Assembly: GCA_963576765.1 (NCBI GenBank)
Contig: OY755202.1
Location: forward strand, 50,779,396-50,843,395
Reading direction: 5' to 3'
Length of the DNA: 64,000 bases
Source of the DNA: Draba incana
Lineage: Eukaryota > Streptophyta > Magnoliopsida > Brassicales > Brassicaceae
Under the pieces are notes generated by a model. That model had not been told where the DNA came from. It made no database searches and saw only the letters and a list, made by a program, of their open reading frames with translations. How positions within the stretch are numbered: the first letter of the stretch is position 1; every line of letters begins with the position of its first letter. Both the position numbers and the translations under genes were made by a program. Positions 49,368-59,372 of the stretch are shown in pieces.

Positions 49368-49977
49368 CAATGTTTTGAAAACCGGACTGGACCGGCGGTC
49401 AAACCGGATTAAACCGGGAACCGGGTGTGTATCCGGTTTGGTAACATAAAACCCGGTTCATAAGTTTTCTTCATTGTCTTTTACAATTCTTTCTGATTCT
49501 GTTTGTCGGCGAAACTTTTTTTGGATTTGCATTAGAATGTTTGTAAATTGATGTAAGAATCTCATGAAAACATGAAAAAATTACAAAATTGAAAAGAATA
49601 GAAAGAGATGAAACATGAAACAAAGGCTGACGAGTATGTTCTTGATCGTTTTGGAGGAGAGAAAAAAAGAGAAGGGAAATTAAGGTACACGTGTTGTACA
49701 AATAATTCATAAAATATATATTTTTTTAGTTTGTAGTAATAAATGTAGTATACTGAAGGGTTTCCTATACTAATCTATGTATATATTTGAGGAAATAAAA
49801 TAAATCTGTTACCATATGTACATATTTGATTAAGATACTATTAAATCTATTATTATATCTGTATATTTTATATAATTATAATTAGTATATAAATCCGGTT
49901 GGACCCGGTTGAACCGAATTGACTCATGACCCGGAAGCTGTTCCGGTTCGTTTCCCGGTCCGGTTTTAAAAACATTG
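49368..49977. mobile_element. Non-autonomous hAT-like element with CCGG-rich ends
   Basis: The left end CAATGTTTTGAAAACCGGAC is complemented by the right end GTCCGGTTTTAAAAACATTG, with extra ACCGG/CCGGT repeats inside each end. The flanks GTCTCGAC (49360-49367) and GTCTTCGAC (from 49978) look like an 8-bp duplication with one later insertion. Confidence 0.75.
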
Positions 49978-50469
49978 GTCTTCGACGGACAAAAGTGACC
50001 ATAAAAAACACAAAAATAATCATTTGGTATGAATAGCAATCATGCAAGTAATAGAAATAATCAGAATGCAAATGAATAAAGCTTAACGAAAATTAGAAAC
50101 ACAACCAAAACGATCGAGAAAACAAGTGTAAACACTATAAGTAAAAAATTGGTAAAATAGAAATATCCATCGAACATTTTTTTTAGAGGATCTCTATTAT
50201 ATTAAAAGAGAAGTCATTTTAGAACAATGTCCAAAATCCTACGAGTTATTACTGAAATTGCCATTAATTTTAAACTATAAGAAATTCAATTGAAATGGGT
50301 AATTTTGGAATTTTTCAATGGCAATTTCAGTAATTTTAAGATCAATTTCGGACATTTTTTTACCTGGATTTCGGTAAAAAACGCGGATCTTGGGGCGCGA
50401 CCCGGTTCCGACCCGTTTCATTAATGGCAAAAATGTAATTTTCTGCCTTAAAAAAATCTGGGTCATCGA

Positions 50470-50760
50470 GGGTTTCTTCTTCTTCTTCTTTCTTCTTCAA
50501 CGAGAGCATTTCGATCCGCGGCTCTGAAAAATCGATCTCTCTCTATAGCAATCGATCTCTTCTTCTTCTTCGACAATCTGCTTCGACGAGATTGTTCTTC
50601 TTCTTCATCTTCTTCTTGGACGAGGTTCGACGATATTTTTCTTCTTTTTAATCTGTCAATTCGATTTGATTGTTAAACGAATTGACCGCGTGTCTTCTTC
50701 TTCTTCTTCTTCGGTTCTCGATCTCTTTCTATAGCAATCGATCCGCGGCTCTGAATCGGA
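50470..50760 (+). repeat. TTC-rich tract with internal duplication
   Basis: TTCTTCTTC runs alternate with two copies of ATCGATCTCT/CTATAGCAATCGAT and GATCCGCGGCTCTGAA. It resembles a plant 5' leader and may have been captured with a host gene. Confidence 0.55.
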
Positions 50761-51023
50761 GTTTCAGTAGCCAAACGAAGAAGGAAGACGATGAGTTATT
50801 GTGTTGTTACATCATTAGGAAACAAACAACATGTAAGAAAACAACATCATTAAAGGTTAGGTTTGTTGCTATTTTGACATCAAGTTTTGAGTTTTGTTCT
50901 GAGTTATGACATTAGCTCGATGTATCTAAGATAGTTTGATGATTAGGGCTTTTGCTTTGTAGACAACAAGTTTTGAGCTTTGTTCTGAGTTCTGATGTTT
51001 ATGTTACTATTTTGCAATGGATC

Positions 51024-51341
51024 AGGTGTATGATGTATCTAGGAAGACATGGACAACGAAAGGTGAGGAGCTCGAAGCAGCTAAGAAAGAGTTTATTGAA
51101 ATACTCAAGACTCTTGAATCTGAGCTAGGAGATAAACCTTACTTTGGTGGTGATGAATTTGGGTATGTAGACATTGCATTGATTGGATTCTCCACTTGGT
51201 TTCCTGCTTTTGAGAAGTTCGGTAACTATGGTTTGGGTTAAGAAGTGTTTGGAGAGAGAGACTGTGGCTAAGTCTTTACCTGATCCTCACAAGGTTACTG
51301 AATTCGTCTCTGAGCTCAGGAAGAAATTTGGACTTGAGTAG
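51024..51341 (+). pseudogene. Tau-class glutathione S-transferase fragment
   Basis: The segment starts after an acceptor-like ATGGATCAG and encodes the C-terminal half of a GSTU protein: TTKGEELEAAKKEFIEILKT, ESELGDKPYFGGDEFGYVDI and ALIGFSTWFPAFEKFGN. A stop follows at about 51239 because some 30 bases are missing. In another frame the normal ending resumes (KKCLERETVAKSLPDPHKV, TEFVSELRKKFGLE and stop at 51339-51341). The catalytic N-terminal thioredoxin-like domain is absent. It corresponds to the second exon of two-exon GSTU genes, so it was captured at the DNA level. Confidence 0.88.
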
Positions 51342-51889
51342 ATTGGTTTTGGTTCTCCATGTCGTGTTATGTTTTTTGTTTTGTTTTTTATACTTTTGTT
51401 CGGCTGTGTTTCTGAAATAATGCAAGAGCATGTGTGTGAGGTGGTTTACTTTGGTTCTAATAGTTTACTGAATCTCCTTTCGATTAGATTGTCGAGATCC
51501 ATTTGTCTAAGATAGTTCATTACTCCATTTCTTGAGTCCTTTCATTATTTTTTACATTCCATTTGTTTGCAAAGATCTACCTATGAAATAAGCTTTCGTT
51601 TTATATATATATATACATTTTTATATAAAATTTTATATATCCTTAAAATAATTGAAAACAATGGATTTATTTTTTTTTGCAATCTTCCCGTTTGTTATGT
51701 AAGTCATGAATTATATCTTTGAAGTTTATGATATTAAAGAAAAAAATTTCTTAATAACTAATATAGATTGACTAAAAAAAATTACTTTGGTTCTGTAGTT
51801 TACTGAATCTCCTTTGAGACTCAATCTATTTAGTTGTGTAATGGGTTTTGAGGAATCAAAACTGATGTAGATTGTTGTTGTTGTATCAG

Positions 51890-52051
51890 GAGAGTGAAGC
51901 TGGAAGGCAGAGTGTTAAGAAACTCACTGAAGAGGAGACTCGGCAAAAGTTCCCGCACAAAGGTGACTGTTTCGGTAGGACGGTAAAGGATGAAGGGTTT
52001 GGTTCTCTATGGAGAGGAAACACCGCCAATGTCCGTTCCTTCCCCACTCAG
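51890..52051 (+). pseudogene. ADP/ATP carrier exon fragment
   Basis: Bounded by TATCAG (acceptor) and CTCAG/GTTAGT (donor), this exon-like segment ends with GDCFGRTVKDEGFGSLWRGN and TANV..FPTQ, matching the mitochondrial ADP/ATP carrier around its first repeat. One codon near the end differs (ISL/RYFPTQ in the family, RSFPTQ here). The first 25 codons (ESEAGRQSVKKLTEEETRQK) do not match the carrier and may be another captured piece. Confidence 0.75.
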
Positions 52052-52115
52052 GTTAGTTGAGTTTCCATACTATCTTTGTTTTTAGTGGTTTTGAAATAAA
52101 TTCAAATAGTTATAA

Positions 52116-52215
52116 TACAATGTCCAAAATCCTTTCAGATATTACAGCAATTGCCACTGATTTATAACTAGAGAAATTCAATTGAAATGGGTAATTTTGG
52201 AATTTTTGGTAATTC
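52116..52215 (+). repeat. Second copy of the Helitron D 5' subterminal sequence
   Basis: ACAATGTCCAAAATCCT and TTCAATTGAAATGGGTAATT plus the intervening bases match 50214-50320. A second 5' end of the same family therefore lies inside Helitron D, pointing to nested insertion or to a merged pair of Helitrons. Confidence 0.75.
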
Positions 52216-53285
52216 TGTTGGTGTTTTGGGATATTATTTTGCTTCTTTTATTTATTGAAATAAAATCAGGTTTTTTATACATTTGGTAAAGAGAATGTAT
52301 AAATTCGTGTCTTGCTTGTGGTCTAAGTTACAAATTATATTGCTCTGTTTCCTTAACTTATTCCATTTGTATATTCTAACTTATTAATCAAATTAAACAC
52401 CAAACCATAAGAAAACAATAAATAAAAAACCATCTTCTGCTTACTCCTAATTTAAAATCTCATTAAATTATTCTAGAAGAAAGCTTTTGATATTTGATAC
52501 GTAAATCTACTATATAAAGATTTCTAAGATAGAAGCATGATAGTAGGATTTTGAGAATATACCCTACTAACCAAAAAAATCTACCATATAACTTCCAAAA
52601 TCGAAATTTACTACAATATTTAAATTTATTTAAACTTAAAGAATCTTACCTTCTTTATTTGTTTTTTCCAAATTCTCTAAATCTTTTCCTTGATGCATTA
52701 GTCTTATTTTAATTCATCAAGAAATTAAAATAAATTGGCATTAACTAATCGAATAACTTGGAGTATATAATTTAACTCTTTCAAATTTAAAAATCTTATC
52801 TTCTTTTTTTGTCTAACCGAATTTCTTTATTTGTTTCTTCGAAATATATAATTTACCTTATTTATTCCAAAAAACGAAAGTGATTTAGGTATTTCGGACT
52901 ATCAAATTATAGATGATTCCATAACTGAATTATATTTAAACCATTAATTAACAATTTTATTTTGTTATAAGGCAAGAAAATATATAATTTAAGATTTTGG
53001 CATAAAACAAATTTCGAGTGATTTATGGAAAGAATATTTAGTTACTAACAGGTAAATAAGGTAGTTGATATTTTCTTAATGTGAACTTTTGATTGTAGAT
53101 TTCGGTATAAGGCAATAATATTTTTTTTACATATTATCTCCCCCAAATTTCGGTGTAGAGAATATGGTTATTAGGCAAGATCAAACAAATTTAATTAGAT
53201 TTGAGGAGAGAACATGTATCCATTCATTGTTACGCTTATGTTTACTTCTTTATTTCTTTACCCCCAAATCACTTATTGAGAAACT

Positions 53286-54087
53286 ATGGCTTTGTTCAAC
53301 GTTGCCAACTTGAATCCATTTGTCAGTGAATGGAGAATTAGAGTTAAATTGCTCAGAAAATTCAGACTTTCTTCAGAGGGATATGAAACATTCGAGCTCA
53401 TCATGGTTGATGAAAAGGTTAGTTTCCATATATTCCAGATTGCTGGATCGTCCATATATACACTATTTTTTTTTCTCTCTTATATCTAACATTTACTACT
53501 GCCATATGATTTCCTAACTATGTTTTTCTTACAATTTTAGGCAGACAAGATACAAGTAACCATGCCCGAAAATTATATTCAATGTTGGGATAAATACTTA
53601 GTCGAAGATAAATGGATGATTTTATCAAACTTTCGGCTAGCATGGATAGCCGGGCCGTTCAGGCCTACACCACACCGATTTAAGATTGAGTGGCTCTCAA
53701 CCACTTATCTTAGATGCGTACCATCAAAAGGTTCTGGTTATTACTTTGACTTTGCTGAGTTTGAAGATATAAAACAAGGTTCACTAAGTCCAGAATTTTG
53801 TGTTGGTATGGTTAATAATTAATTATGTGTATTAAAAAAATTATTTAATTCAAAATCTCCCCTAACATAACCATTTTTCGTATGTTAGATGTTATTGGTC
53901 GGGTTGTGAACGTCAAGAGTATAGTTGAGTGCAATTCTACCGTGTCGGATATTGACTCGCAATTGTTGTGTGATGTGATGAAGGTATGGATATTCATCTA
54001 TTCAACTTCTTTCAAATTCGTCTCTTACAACAAGTACTTCATTTTTTAAATATTTTTTTTCCTTTTTTTTAACAGATTAGTTTCTGA
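53286..54087 (+). CDS. RPA1-like DUF223 OB-fold protein, truncated but open
   Basis: Four exons with GT-AG sites keep one open frame: 53286-53417 (ATG; ends VDEK), 53541-53805 (ADKIQVTMPENYI, WMILSNFRLAWIAGPFRPT, GSGYYFDFAEFEDIKQGSLS), 53889-53983 (DVIGRVVNVKSIVEC) and 54076-54087 ending TGA; total 167 aa. The layout is that of plant replication protein A 70-kDa-like proteins, which bind single-stranded DNA. Usual relatives are about twice this length or more and continue with further OB folds, so this ends early. It lies in Helitron D and is probably the element's own accessory gene. The phase of the first intron equals that in Helitron C. Confidence 0.8.
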
Positions 54088-54505
54088 ACCTCATTAGAGA
54101 GTTTGATCAATCTTCGGCGATGGAGACTCTCAAGTATTATTGTTTTGCATTTTCGATCAAATCTTCGGGGTTACACCTACAATTTATGTTTTGGTTTTTT
54201 TAACTTATTTTATATTTGTTTTATTACATAGAGATTAAGTATGTTTGCCATATTAGAATCCATTTTTATTCCATAAGTTAATACAACAGACATACGTACA
54301 TGCACAAAACTAAATAATTGATACGACATACATACGTACATGCACAAAACTAAATATTATAATTTATCTATACCAACTACAATGATTATTCATTATAAAA
54401 AAATCAATATCACAATTTGAAAATATTATATAAGACACAATCCGAAATTTTACTTTACAACATATAAAGCGTATATTCCCGCACAAAGTGCGGGTCAAAA
54501 TCTAG

Positions 54506-54740
54506 TTAGTTATTATTAAACTATTATTGATAGAATCCTTCTGTTTATAAATTGTTGTAATATACTTTCTAAAAAACCAAAAAAAGTTGGTTGTAACATT
54601 GGGCACCGCTACAAATAATACTATTTTAGGGAATGGAAAATAAAATATAGTTTCATAAATGTATCCATTTCCAAAAGTTGTGACCATTTGTAGCCATGGT
54701 ATTTGATGTTTGCCTGCTTAGAGATACCTTAGTTATTACA
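54506..54740. other. Intergenic
   Basis: Short AT-rich stretch between Helitron D and the promoter of the next gene; nothing recognised. Confidence 0.5.
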
Positions 54741-54743
54741 GCT

Positions 54744-54758
54744 ACATATATATATAAC
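54744..54758 (+). promoter_or_regulatory. TATA box of the 54926 gene
   Basis: TATATATATATAACC lies about 170 bp upstream of the ATG, leaving a leader of roughly 140 bp that ends in a poly-A run before ATG. Confidence 0.5.
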
Positions 54759-54925
54759 CATCCCACTGTTTTAAGTCTTAAAGCCTTTCAATTTTTCAAC
54801 ATTTTTTTAATATAAACAAGAGCTTTGTGAGGACAAATCATCAAACTCAAGAGAAGAAGACAAGTAATAAGAGAAAACAGATCTGTCTCTCAATCCTCTT
54901 CAGAATTACCAAAAAAAAAAAAAAG

Positions 54926-55483
54926 ATGGTTCTTAGAAACTCAATCTCCAACAGAAGAAAGTTTTTCCAAAAAACTATTGACAACTTCAAATCATTATTC
55001 TCCAACAATGGTACGTATCAGAAACTACCCAAAACACCTAACAATACCTCCATCAACAATCACCATCCAAACTCAAACATGATCACATCATCATCATCCA
55101 TACAGAAGCAGTTTCAACCTAAGCCAAGAGACTATGTGACCAAAAATCGAGCTTTGATTCAACAAGCAAGAAGCAGAGACAGAGACGAGACACTCTTTTC
55201 CAAACCAAAGGTTGAGCTTGTTCATCAAAAGCTGAAGGAGATGGAGAAAATGATGAATGATGATATGATAATCAATGAAGAACATGTCTTAGATGTTAGA
55301 GAGTTTATGCATTTTTACTCTCGTCTTCGTTACGTTGCTTACCTCGATGTGGTTGAACATTTTTTCATGGAAGTCTATTCTGATTTCTTTAGTTCTCAGC
55401 CTCTCAACCTTACCTTAGACGCCGTTCGATCACGGCGCCCTACGGTGGTTGGAGTTGGATCCTACGGTGGCAACAAACACTGA
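54926..55483 (+). CDS. Single-exon plant protein, 185 aa, function unknown
   Basis: The start is the first in-frame ATG (54926), after an A-rich leader; the frame is also open upstream to about 54827 but without an ATG. The protein has a basic N-terminus (MVLRNSISNRRKFFQKTIDN, FKSLFS), an Asn/Ser-rich linker, and a C-terminal acidic-hydrophobic helix region with DVREFMHFYSRLRYVAYLDV and VEHFFMEVYSDFF. That C-terminal pattern is shared by a family of small plant proteins sometimes annotated as OVATE-related; I am not certain of the family. Codon use, TATA box and lack of lesions suggest a functional host gene, the only one in the window. No transmembrane segment or signal peptide is apparent. 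Confidence 0.75.
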   Translation: MVLRNSISNRRKFFQKTIDNFKSLFSNNGTYQKLPKTPNNTSINNHHPNSNMITSSSSIQKQFQPKPRDYVTKNRALIQQARSRDRDETLFSKPKVELVHQKLKEMEKMMNDDMIINEEHVLDVREFMHFYSRLRYVAYLDVVEHFFMEVYSDFFSSQPLNLTLDAVRSRRPTVVGVGSYGGNKH

Positions 55484-55784
55484 AGGAAAAGTTTGATATG
55501 ATCAGTGACGGCTATTATTAAATTTATGTCTCATGTTGTTTATTTTTATTTGTACACTGTTGTTTATATATGTTTCTTAACTTGTGTGATAGTATTTGGC
55601 TGTTGTGTTAATGTGTTTTAGTAGTCATTAATTTTTATAATGAATTTTACACATAAGAACATTATTTGGAATATACTAACTATTTAACGCAACAATATTT
55701 CGTAATTCTATATAGATTTATAATTTGTTTTTTTTTTTAGTTTCAGTCATTATTAGTGATAGATAGATTGTTTCACTAAATTGT

Positions 55785-56910
55785 TAGGAAGGTTTACAGT
55801 GAGGTCGGCTTACTCATTGTTGACAAGAGACAAGAATCCAAGACTATGTATGGGAAAAATGTTTGAGAGAGTATGGTGAGTCATCGTACCGGAAAGAGTT
55901 TGAGTTTTTCTCTGCTTAGTTGTGCAGGAAGCATTGATGACTAATGTTGAGAGGCATCGACGTCATCTCTGTGATTCAGGATTATGTCAAGTTTCTAAAA
56001 GTGGCGAAGAAACCATTATTCATGTTATTCGAGATTCCCCAGCAAATGGCGGGGTTTTGTCGGTTAGTCCCTCGGAGGAGACTTCAATGCTTCTTTGATA
56101 TATCATTATTGGAGTGGATTTATGGTACCTTGGGGCATAATACCGTAACAGAAGGAAGTCTGTGATCGACGAGATTTGCGATGGTGATATGGTAGGGGTG
56201 GAAGTGGAGGTGCGGAATTGTCTTTGATAGTAATGGGAAATGCTAAGTCGTGTTCGGTTTATCAAAGATCTTGCAAAGGAGGTGTCACTTGCACACAAAA
56301 CTTTGGGAGCTCAGTCTTACGGTGTGACTGAGAGGAGATAATGATTTAGTGGGTCCGGCCGGGAGAAGGATTGGTTAAATTGAATACAGATGGCGCTTCA
56401 TGTGGAAACCCAGTGGGTCGGGTTTTGCGGGATTGAGGAGGAGTTTGGCTTATCGGTTTTGCTCTGTATATAGGAATATGTTCGGCACCGTTAGCCGAGG
56501 GAGTCTACTATGAATTATATATAGCCTGGGAGCAGGAGATCACGCGCCTGGAGATAAATGTAGACTCGAAGATTGTGGTCGGTTTTTTGAGGGCAGGGAT
56601 AAGTGATTCACATTTGTTGTCGTTCCTGGTACGCTTGTGCCATGGTGTTTTTTGCAAAGGACTAGATAGTCAGTATTTCTCACGTGTATAAGGAAGCTCA
56701 TCATCTAGCAGATGGATTAGAGAACTATGCGTTTTCAATACCTTTAGGTTTTCATATGTTTAATTCTAGTTTTGTTTCTGTCAATTCAATTGTGTTGGAG
56801 GATGCAAGTGGGATTGAGCGGCCACGGAACATCCAAGTGTAATCGGTCTTATTTTAATTAAAGAAATTGTGGGGGACCCTTATCTCCCATCCTATTACCA
56901 ATATATAATT
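55785..56910 (+). pseudogene. LINE (L1-like) 3' fragment: zf-RVT and RNase H
   Basis: Broken frames read in order: VRSAYSLLTRDKNP, then MTNVERHRRHLCDSG and EETIIHVIRDSP (zinc-binding reverse transcriptase-associated domain), LVPRRRLQCFFDISLLEWIY, then LNTDGASCGNP, LEINVDSKIVVGFL and EAHHLADGLENYAF (RNase H-like). This is the end of a plant L1 ORF2. Many stops and frame changes show an old copy. The endonuclease and reverse transcriptase core are absent. No clear poly-A tail or target duplication was found. Confidence 0.85.
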
Positions 56911-57215
56911 GTATATTGCTACAGAAAGATTGAGTTCCCGATTTCAAGTTAAGTGAAACTCTATCTAATTTATTAAATTTTCATCATTACAGAAATCAGA
57001 TTGGAACCCAAACCGAGAAGGTCTTCATTATGGTCTGATTAATGAATCGGATTCAAAAAGTTTTGATGTGTCTTTTTTAATCGTATGAATTATTAGATAT
57101 TATATCATCATTAGATTATATTTGATCTAATCCTATTATGATGATATTAAACTACCTGATGTCTATGCGATTAAGGTGAACAACTTCCACATACGTCTTT
57201 ATAATGCAGTTCTCC

Positions 57216-57368
57216 ATGTACGACATCTCCAATAATGGATAAGCACTCCTCGACAAACGGCTATGCATGTACGACATCTTCTATGATGGACAGACGCTCC
57301 GTGACGATTGATTTAATATGTACAACATCTCCAATGATGGACAGGTCTCTCTAGACGATGATGGCTTA
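57216..57368 (+). repeat. 51-bp tandem repeat, three copies
   Basis: Units starting ATGTACGACATCT at 57216, 57267 and 57318 share ACATCTCCAATGATGGACAG and a following GACGA segment, with a 51-bp period. Confidence 0.8.
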
Positions 57369-57948
57369 ACTGGTATGATATCAGCATACCAAACGGCCTA
57401 ACGAGGAGGACATGACACAAGAAGCATCAAGAAATTGTACCACTCAACCAAGGAGACATCAACACTCGTTTTTATATAAAAATAGAGGCCTTGTGCACCG
57501 GGGATGGAATTAAGGAGAAATATAAGCTTACTAATACCAAGATAATACCGAACAAATTGCGCGGAGCAACACTCTTCAAAGACAAACACCATGTTCAACA
57601 TATTATTCAACGCCCTTGAAACTTTCAGTGAAATGACGATCACGATTTTCAAAGCACCACCTAGATGACTTCGTAGTAATGTATGTCAACAATCAGTTGA
57701 TGTACACTTAGTCTCGGAGGAGCCCAAGTGTCTAACGTGGGAAGGAAACCCACTTAAGAAGATCATATCTACAAATCCTCTAGAAGAACGACGAGGGGGG
57801 GGGGGGGGGAGAATTTTTAAAATCCCGTGTTCACGAGCCTTTCGGCACTTAAGAATAGTTGGAGTGTGGATAATTAGAGAATGGAAATCTAATAATTGGC
57901 TCATGAAAGGTAAATGGTTCTACAAAAAGGTAAAAATATGGAGAAAGT
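57369..57948. other. Unassigned region with 15-base poly-G tract
   Basis: No gene can be supported. Bases 57795-57809 are 15 consecutive G. The minus-strand ORFs here have no recognisable domain. Confidence 0.45.
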
Positions 57949-58553
57949 GATGGGGAGTTAATGGGTTGGGCCGTAGGCGAAATTATGAGGCCCGTAGGAA
58001 TTTTAGGGAAAAAAAAACTCTAAATTTCCTTGGAAGAAGAGGAAAAAACGTGGTGACTAAGTAAAGGAGGTGGCGGCCAACTTAAAGAGGAGAAAAGGAA
58101 GGAATCATGCGGGTTTGGCCCGTATAGTAAGCAGGAGGAGAAAAATAAGGAAATTGAATATCCTCCTAGGGCATTAGGTGGTTTATAAATAGTGAGCAAG
58201 GAGAGCTCATTATTCTAAACGACCGAAAATATTCTAAACTCCAGAGCCAAAGAGAAACTTTTTGGAGCTAAAAAATAAGGAGGAGCTTGAGAAGGAACTC
58301 AACGCCCCAAGTTCGTAGGAGAGAGGTTCAAAGCCAAGGTAAGGCGCGATCCGTACTTAAAATATACATTTTCTTCTTTTCACCATTGTAGTGTTCATGT
58401 AGTAGTTAGTAGTATGAGTTAAGGGTAGAGTAGATATGGGTCGAGAAAAATTCGACGTGGTTCTGGGAACCAGCCAAGGGCATGATCAATGTACCTAAGT
58501 GATACGTACGGATGAGATCCGTACGTATGCTTACGATGGAGGGTTATTCATAC

Positions 58554-59372
58554 TGTAATGCCCTGACCGCCCTCTCCATGGGCTCCACGTCCACTCTCGG
58601 CCCGTGAGCCCATACTCTCCGACGGTCTGTGCGTTAGTCTGGGAGGCTCCGAAAGTCATGTTTAATGACCCTGCAAATCACTACGCGATCTTTCCTCGTG
58701 TTTTGACCTCACTCACACGATATTGAAAATCACTTCCCAGTAGGTCACCCATCCTGAAACTACTCCAGCTCAAGCACGCTTAACTTTGGAGTTCTTTCAA
58801 GACATGTGACCAAAAAGATAAGTGGACTTTGGTGATATAGGTATCCAAATCAATTCGTCTAAGCCTCTCTGCATAAACCGCATATGCCCTGAAACCGGGG
58901 TATCACAATCACCCCCACTAACAGATCGCAACGTCCTCGTTGCGCATACCAAGATCGTTACCCCGACAATCTGACTCTTCACAGATGTCAGGGTTTGCTT
59001 TGATACCAATTGTAACGCCCCGACCGCCCTATCCATGGGCTCCATGTCCACTCTCGTCCCGTGAGCCCACACTCTCCGACGGTCGGTGCGTTAGTCTGGG
59101 AAGCTCTAAAGTCATGTTTACTGACCCTGCAAATCACCACGCGATCTTTCCTCATATTTTGACCTCACTCACACGATACTGAAAATCTCTTCCCAGTAGG
59201 TCACCCATCCTGAAACTACTCCAACTCAAGCACGCTTAATTCTCGAGTTTTTTCAAGACCTGTGACCGAAAAGATAAGTGCATTTTGGTGATATAGGTAG
59301 CCAAATCAATTCTTTAAAGTCTCTCCGCATAAATCGCATATACCGCATATGCCCTGAAACTGGGGTGTCACA
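58554..59372 (-). mobile_element. Cassandra TRIM retrotransposon with 5S rRNA-derived LTRs
   Basis: Two direct repeats, 58554-58907 and 59011-59372, flank a 103-bp internal domain. CATAC at 58549-58553 and 59373-59377 is the target duplication. On the minus strand a primer site TTGGTATCAAAGC follows the right LTR and a purine tract GTGGGGGTGAT precedes the left LTR. Both LTRs contain, on the minus strand, the 3' half of 5S rRNA, including AAGTTAAGCGTGCTT and AGGATGGGTGACCTACTGGG. A 5S-bearing LTR is the defining feature of Cassandra. It codes for no protein. Confidence 0.93.
58733..58800 (-). promoter_or_regulatory. 5S rRNA-like Pol III control region in the left LTR
   Basis: The minus strand reads through the A box (AAGTTAAGCGTGCT), intermediate element (AGGATGGGTGACC) and C-box region of plant 5S rRNA with few changes. 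The matching stretch in the right LTR is 59190-59260, where the A box has one change (AATTAAGCGTGCT). Confidence 0.85.

Larger units (their letters stand above)
50191..54505 (+). mobile_element. Helitron D with captured genes
   Basis: It begins TCTCTATTATATTAAAAGAG at 50191 after an A and ends with hairpin CCCGCACAAAGTGCGGG (54478-54494) and CTAG at 54502-54505 before a T, i.e. insertion between A and T. Inside are a GSTU fragment, an ADP/ATP-carrier fragment and an RPA-like gene, all in plus orientation. No RepHel transposase is seen. Confidence 0.9.

Noticed and set aside
58733..59260. 5S rRNA genes
   Set aside because: Only the 3' half of 5S rRNA is present, in two LTR copies of a Cassandra element; not functional rRNA genes.
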